This document shows positions 60,265-64,000 of a stretch of DNA of 64,000 nt, piece after piece. Where the stretch lies: assembly GCA_016281015.1 (NCBI GenBank), contig JAEEHS010000020.1:26297-90296 (forward strand). The letters are read 5' to 3'. The notes under the pieces were generated by a model. It searched no databases and had not been told where the DNA came from. It worked only from the letters and a program-made list of their open reading frames with translations. Every line of letters begins with the position of its first letter. Position 1 is the stretch's first letter. Source of the stretch: Bacteroidales bacterium. Its GTDB lineage: Bacteria; Bacteroidota; Bacteroidia; Bacteroidales; UBA932. Position numbers and translations under genes: made by a program.

Positions 60265-62859
60265 ATGGACATACGACGCATTCTTTTCGTGTCCGTTCTG
60301 CTCCTGGCAGGGGTCTCCCTCCGGGCGCAGACCGCTCGCGATGAGATTGAGATAGATTACGGCCGTCCGCAGAAATACATCATCGGCGGCATCGGTGTGG
60401 AAGGGAACCACTATTTCAGCGAAAACCAGATCGTCCAGTTGACCGGTGTCCGTCCCGGTATGCAGATGACCCTTCCGGGTGAAGATGTGACCGGCATCAT
60501 CAAGCGGCTCTGGGCCCAGCGCTATTTCGAGGATATTTCCGTCGTGATTGACCGCCTGAGCCCCGCGCGGGACACCGCCTGGCTGAAAGTGGTGATTCTC
60601 GAGCGTCCGCGCGTGTCCAGATGGACGTATACCGGGGTCAAGAGCGGCGAGAAGAAAGACCTTCAGGAGCGGCTGAACCTCCGTCCGGGCCGCGAGTTCT
60701 CCGAGTATGTCCGCAACACTTCGGTCGACATCATCAAGCGCTACTACAAAGAGAAAGGTTTCCAGCTGGTGGATGTGGATGTCCAAGTGGAGAAGGACAG
60801 TGTGATCCGCAGTGCCATCCGGGTCAATTTTGACGTGAAGAAGGGCAAGAAAGTCCGCATCAAGGATATCAACTTCATCGGCCGCGGCGAGGATGTCTCC
60901 GAGTACAAGATATCCAAGGCCATGAAGGAGACCCATTCGGCGAAGTGGTATAATTTCTTCAAGAGCAAGAAATTCAAGGAGAAGGAGTATCAGACGGACC
61001 GGAAGACGGCGCTGGAGGCCTTCCAGGAGGCCGGCTACCGGGATGCCCGCCTGGTGCGGGACTCCGTTTACTTCATGGACGACAAGCACCTGGGAATCGA
61101 CATGGTCTTCGACCAGGGCAAGAAGTATTATTTCCGCAACGTCACCTGGACCGGCAATGCGGTCTATCCTTCCGAGGTGCTGGACAACATCCTGCAGATC
61201 AAGAAGGGCGATGTCTATGATATGGTGACGATGGAAAAGCGCCTGCATGGCGGCGGCAAGCAGAACGAATACGACGTGTCGAAGCTCTACCGCGACAACG
61301 GTTACCTGTTCTTCAATGTCACGCCCGTGGAAATCAACATCCAGAACGACTCCGTGGATGTGGAGATGCGGATTTCCGAAGGCAAGCCGGCCCATCTGAA
61401 CAACATCATCATCAACGGCAACGACCTGACGAACGAGAAGGTGGTCCGCCGCCAGGTGATGACCCGTCCGGGCTACCTGTTCAGCCAGTCTGACTTCGAG
61501 CGTTCCATCCGGGAAATCGCCTCCCTGGGACAGTTCGATGCGGAGGCCATCATGGGACAGGGCGGCTATTCCATTATCCGGAACCAGCTCAACAACACAG
61601 TTGACATTATTTATAATGTAACGGAGAAGCCCTCCTCCCAGCTGGAACTTTCCGGCGGCTGGGGCGGCAATACTTTCGTGGCGACGGCAGGCGTGAGTTT
61701 CAACAATTTCTCCACGCACCGGATTTTCGACAAGCATGCCTGGCGCCCGGTTCCGCTGGGCGACGCACAGACCCTGTCCTTCCGCTTCCAGACCAACGGA
61801 CGCTACTATACGAACCTCAGCGCCAGTTTCATGGAACCCTGGCTCTTCGGAAAGAAGCCGACTTCGCTCAGCCTGTCGGGCTATTACTCCCGGATGACGG
61901 ATGCCTATTACAATTCGTCCTACTGGTTGACCGGTCTGCTGACCTCGTCGAAAATGTTCGAGGTGTTCGGATTCAGTGCCGGACTGGGTAACCGCCTGAA
62001 GTGGCCGGACAACTATTTTGTCCTGTACAACAACCTCAGTTGGCAGACATACCGCCTGACGAACTGGACCAACAGTTACTTCGCATTCAACGACGGTGTT
62101 TCGCACAACCTCAGTTATACCCTCTCGCTGACGCGTAACTCCACCGACCAGCAGATTTATCCCCGCCAGGGCTCCGAGTTCTCGGCCTCCCTGCAGTTTA
62201 CTCCGCCGTATTCCCTCTTCCGCCGGCATGATTATGTCAACGGCGAACGGGTCAGCGTCGGCAGCTGGAAGGATGTCAATTACGACAACTGGACCTCGGC
62301 CCAGCGCTACAAGTGGATTGAATACCACAAGTGGAAATTCGGAGCCAGCATCTACACCAAACTGGTGGGTGACCTGGTGCTCATGACCAAGGCCCAGTTC
62401 GGCTATCTGGGCTACTACAACCGCAATTGGGGCTATTCTCCTTTCGAGAACTTCCAGGTGGGCGGTGACGGTATGTCGGGCTATATGACCTACGGAGCGG
62501 AGATTATCTCCCTGCGTGGTTATGAGGATTATTCCCTGACGCCCCAGAAGGTCACGCCTTACAGCCAGAGCGGCATCAGTTACGCGGGCAACGTCTTCGA
62601 CAAGTTTACGGTGGAACTCCGGTATCCGGTCATCCTCCAGCCGCAGTCGACCATCTTCGTGCTGGCCTTCCTGGAAGGCGGCAACTGCTGGTCCGACATC
62701 CGCGACTTCCGGCCCTTCCAGATCAAGCGCTCCGCCGGCGTGGGCGTAAGAATCTTCCTCCCGATGATCGGCCTCCTCGGTGTGGACTGGGGCTATGGAT
62801 TCGACGATTCGGTCAACGGCGGCAGCCAGTTCCACTTCGTCCTCGGCCAGCAATTCTAG
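60265..62859 (+). CDS. bamA: Outer membrane protein assembly factor BamA
   Basis: This Omp85-family protein of about 864 residues inserts beta-barrels into the outer membrane. A signal peptide (ILFVSVLLLAGVSLRAQ) is followed by five POTRA-type domains (about 30-420), e.g. IGVEGNHYFSENQIVQLTGV, and the barrel starts near LELSGGWGGNTFVATAGVSFNNFS. The C-terminus has IKRSAGVGVRIFLPMIGLLGVDWGYGFDD, whose RIFLPMIGLLGVDWGYG matches the Omp85 signature loop, and ends in a Phe. I prefer the ATG at 60265 over 60253. Downstream skp follows after 44 bp. Confidence 0.96.
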   Translation: MDIRRILFVSVLLLAGVSLRAQTARDEIEIDYGRPQKYIIGGIGVEGNHYFSENQIVQLTGVRPGMQMTLPGEDVTGIIKRLWAQRYFEDISVVIDRLSPARDTAWLKVVILERPRVSRWTYTGVKSGEKKDLQERLNLRPGREFSEYVRNTSVDIIKRYYKEKGFQLVDVDVQVEKDSVIRSAIRVNFDVKKGKKVRIKDINFIGRGEDVSEYKISKAMKETHSAKWYNFFKSKKFKEKEYQTDRKTALEAFQEAGYRDARLVRDSVYFMDDKHLGIDMVFDQGKKYYFRNVTWTGNAVYPSEVLDNILQIKKGDVYDMVTMEKRLHGGGKQNEYDVSKLYRDNGYLFFNVTPVEINIQNDSVDVEMRISEGKPAHLNNIIINGNDLTNEKVVRRQVMTRPGYLFSQSDFERSIREIASLGQFDAEAIMGQGGYSIIRNQLNNTVDIIYNVTEKPSSQLELSGGWGGNTFVATAGVSFNNFSTHRIFDKHAWRPVPLGDAQTLSFRFQTNGRYYTNLSASFMEPWLFGKKPTSLSLSGYYSRMTDAYYNSSYWLTGLLTSSKMFEVFGFSAGLGNRLKWPDNYFVLYNNLSWQTYRLTNWTNSYFAFNDGVSHNLSYTLSLTRNSTDQQIYPRQGSEFSASLQFTPPYSLFRRHDYVNGERVSVGSWKDVNYDNWTSAQRYKWIEYHKWKFGASIYTKLVGDLVLMTKAQFGYLGYYNRNWGYSPFENFQVGGDGMSGYMTYGAEIISLRGYEDYSLTPQKVTPYSQSGISYAGNVFDKFTVELRYPVILQPQSTIFVLAFLEGGNCWSDIRDFRPFQIKRSAGVGVRIFLPMIGLLGVDWGYGFDDSVNGGSQFHFVLGQQF

Positions 62860-62903
62860 TAAAAGGCACAGTATTTGAAAAACAAAAGATAAAACTGATA
62901 ATT

Positions 62904-63470
62904 ATGAAAAAGATTTTCGTTGTCGCCGCGATCTCGCTCGTGACCCTCTCTGCTTCCGCGCAGAAACTCGCCCGTGTGAATTTCACCGAACTGGTTCAGT
63001 TGATGCCCGAAGCCGACCAGGCGCGCGCTACGCTCAAAGCGGTCAGCCAGGAGGCGGAAGAGACCCTTCAGACCATGTACACCGAGTACCAGACCAAGAT
63101 GCAGCAGTATCAGCAGAAGAGTGCGTCCTGGAGCGATGTCATCAAAAAGTCCAAGGAAAGTGAGCTGATGGATATTCAGCGCCGCATCGAAGAGAACCAG
63201 CAGGCTTTCCAGCAGGAAATCCAGCAGAAGCAGAATGAATTGATGGCCCCGATTTATGAGAAGGCCCAGACGACGGTGAAAGACCTGGCCAAAGCCCAGG
63301 GAGTGACCGCCCTGTTTGACAGTTCTTCCGCCCTGTATTTCGACGAGACGGCTGTCATTGACCTGACCGCCGACGCCCGCAAGGCGCTCAAGATTCCAGC
63401 TGACCGGACCCTGGAAGCCCTGCAGGCCGAGCTGGCCGCCCAGCAGCAGGCAACTGCCACCCAGCAGTAA
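62904..63470 (+). CDS. OmpH/Skp-family periplasmic chaperone
   Basis: This 188-residue protein has a signal peptide (ISLVTLSASAQ) and the Skp layout: a first strand ARVNFTELVQLMPEADQA, a long coiled coil (YQTKMQQYQQKSASW to QAFQQEIQQKQNELM) and the C-terminal PIYEKAQTTVKDLAKAQGVTALFD. It assists outer membrane protein passage to BamA, encoded just upstream. The tail is Gln- and Ala-rich. It is followed by a strong terminator. Confidence 0.92.
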   Translation: MKKIFVVAAISLVTLSASAQKLARVNFTELVQLMPEADQARATLKAVSQEAEETLQTMYTEYQTKMQQYQQKSASWSDVIKKSKESELMDIQRRIEENQQAFQQEIQQKQNELMAPIYEKAQTTVKDLAKAQGVTALFDSSSALYFDETAVIDLTADARKALKIPADRTLEALQAELAAQQQATATQQ

Positions 63471-63496
63471 ACCTTCCTGTAAAAGAAGTTTTCATG

Positions 63497-63525
63497 AACC
63501 TGTCCTTCCCGGGCAGGTTTTTTTT
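63497..63525 (+). terminator. Terminator after the skp gene
   Basis: A 9-bp inverted repeat (63497-63505 with 63511-63519, one G-T pair, 5-base loop) is followed by eight T in a row. It ends the nadK-uppS-bamA-skp run. Confidence 0.9.
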
Positions 63526-63556
63526 GAAATCTGTAGGCAAATCCAAAACACTTTCT

Positions 63557-63564
63557 TATATTTG
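63557..63564 (+). promoter_or_regulatory. -7 box upstream of gdhA
   Basis: TATATTTG is a perfect TAnnTTTG. Transcription would start near 63569, leaving a leader of about 48 bases that is A-rich before the ATG at 63617. Confidence 0.68.
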
Positions 63565-63616
63565 TAAACGGATTTTGGTCCGAACACTGAAAAATTATAA
63601 TAACACAACAAACATC

Positions 63617-64000
63617 ATGAAGACACAAGAGCTCATGGCGAAACTCCAGGCGAAATATCCGCTGGAAAAGGAGTATCTGCAGGCTGTTCAGGAAGTCCTC
63701 GAGTCGATTGAGGAAGTGTACAATCAACACCCGGAATTCGAGAAGGCGAAGATCGTCGAAAGGATGGTCGAACCGGACCGTATCTTTACTTTCCGCGTGA
63801 CCTGGGTGGACGACAGGGGAGAGGTCCAGACGAACCTCGGCTACCGGATTCAGTTCAACAGCGCCATCGGTCCTTATAAGGGCGGTCTCCGTTTCCACCG
63901 GGCGGTGACCCCGTCCATGCTGAAATTCCTCGGCTTCGAGCAGACCTTCAAGAATGCCTTGACGACCCTCCCGATGGGCGGTGCGAAAGGCGGTTCCGAC
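63617..64000 (+). CDS. gdhA: Glutamate dehydrogenase, 3' end outside window
   Basis: The first 128 codons of glutamate dehydrogenase, which interconverts glutamate and 2-oxoglutarate with NADP(H), are present. The start is MKTQELMAKLQAKYPLEKEY. Conserved blocks are FRVTWVDDRGEVQTNLGYRIQFNSAIGPYKGGLRF and HRAVTPSMLKFLGFEQTFKNALT, ending in PMGGAKGGSD, which holds the catalytic-type Lys region. The hexameric NADP-type GdhA family is the best fit. The frame is open to the window edge. Confidence 0.96.
   Translation, partial: MKTQELMAKLQAKYPLEKEYLQAVQEVLESIEEVYNQHPEFEKAKIVERMVEPDRIFTFRVTWVDDRGEVQTNLGYRIQFNSAIGPYKGGLRFHRAVTPSMLKFLGFEQTFKNALTTLPMGGAKGGSD

Noticed and set aside
59527..62853. A 1108-codon open frame on the minus strand opposite uppS and bamA
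   Set aside because: It lies exactly antisense to two firmly identified genes, and its translation shows no known domain and a composition typical of the shadow of GC-rich codons.
1..64000. CRISPR arrays, rRNA genes and complete insertion sequences
   Set aside because: No regularly spaced repeats, no rRNA-like sequence and no intact transposase with terminal repeats were seen; the only mobile-element trace is the relic at 18503-19125.

Overview
The window looks like chromosomal DNA from a gut-type Bacteroidota, most likely order Bacteroidales. Three things point there: a SusC/SusD pair heading a polysaccharide utilization locus (PUL), Bacteroidota promoter boxes (TAnnTTTG) in front of most transcription units, and Bacteroidota-style proteins (BamD next to a short Rpb6-like omega, DUF4252 proteins, NigD-like and fimbrillin-like lipoproteins). 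Genus cannot be fixed from this sequence alone.

Region 1 (1-18143) is the downstream part of a PUL on the plus strand. It holds a truncated SusC, SusD, a large lipoprotein of unassigned family, a SUMF1-domain lipoprotein, a GH105 unsaturated uronyl hydrolase, a fimbrillin-like surface lipoprotein, a 42-residue peptide, a GH28 polygalacturonase-type enzyme, an SGNH esterase, a GH63-like hydrolase and a GH89 alpha-N-acetylglucosaminidase, closed by a strong hairpin terminator. GH28, GH105 and an esterase suggest a pectin or rhamnogalacturonan-type uronic acid polymer. GH89 and the GH63-like enzyme suggest unusual side chains or a second glycan. By eye this block is lower in GC than the rest.

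Region 2 (18144-20959) is a scar. It contains a 264-bp stub of the gltX 3' end that matches the intact gltX 2721 bp away (10 mismatches, 9 of them synonymous). The stub is fused to a frameshifted IS200/RAYT-type transposase relic, followed by an intact operon of DUF4252 protein, ECF sigma factor, one-TM protein and DUF4252 protein.

Region 3 (20960-38104) is a complete division and cell-wall cluster on the minus strand: mraZ-rsmH-ftsL-ftsI-murE-mraY-murD-ftsW-murG-murC-ftsQ-ftsA-ftsZ, with gltX as its last gene. Genes overlap or nearly touch, and one promoter is visible upstream of mraZ.

Region 4 (38162-46590) is another long minus-strand run: upp, a LEA-like lipoprotein, a SPOR protein, rpoN, miaB, glpK, glpF and a two-domain SGNH esterase, with a promoter before upp and a terminator after the esterase.

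Region 5 (46635-64000) is housekeeping. It has radC, a carboxyltransferase whose biotinyl-like domain lacks the biotin lysine, tRNA-His with its own promoter and terminator, a Fur-family regulator with a NigD-like lipoprotein, divergent trxB-bamD-rpoZ-recN, a minus-strand envelope set (Skp-like lipoprotein, glycosyltransferase, LysM protein), pdxJ divergent from nadK-uppS-bamA-skp, and the start of gdhA at the window edge.
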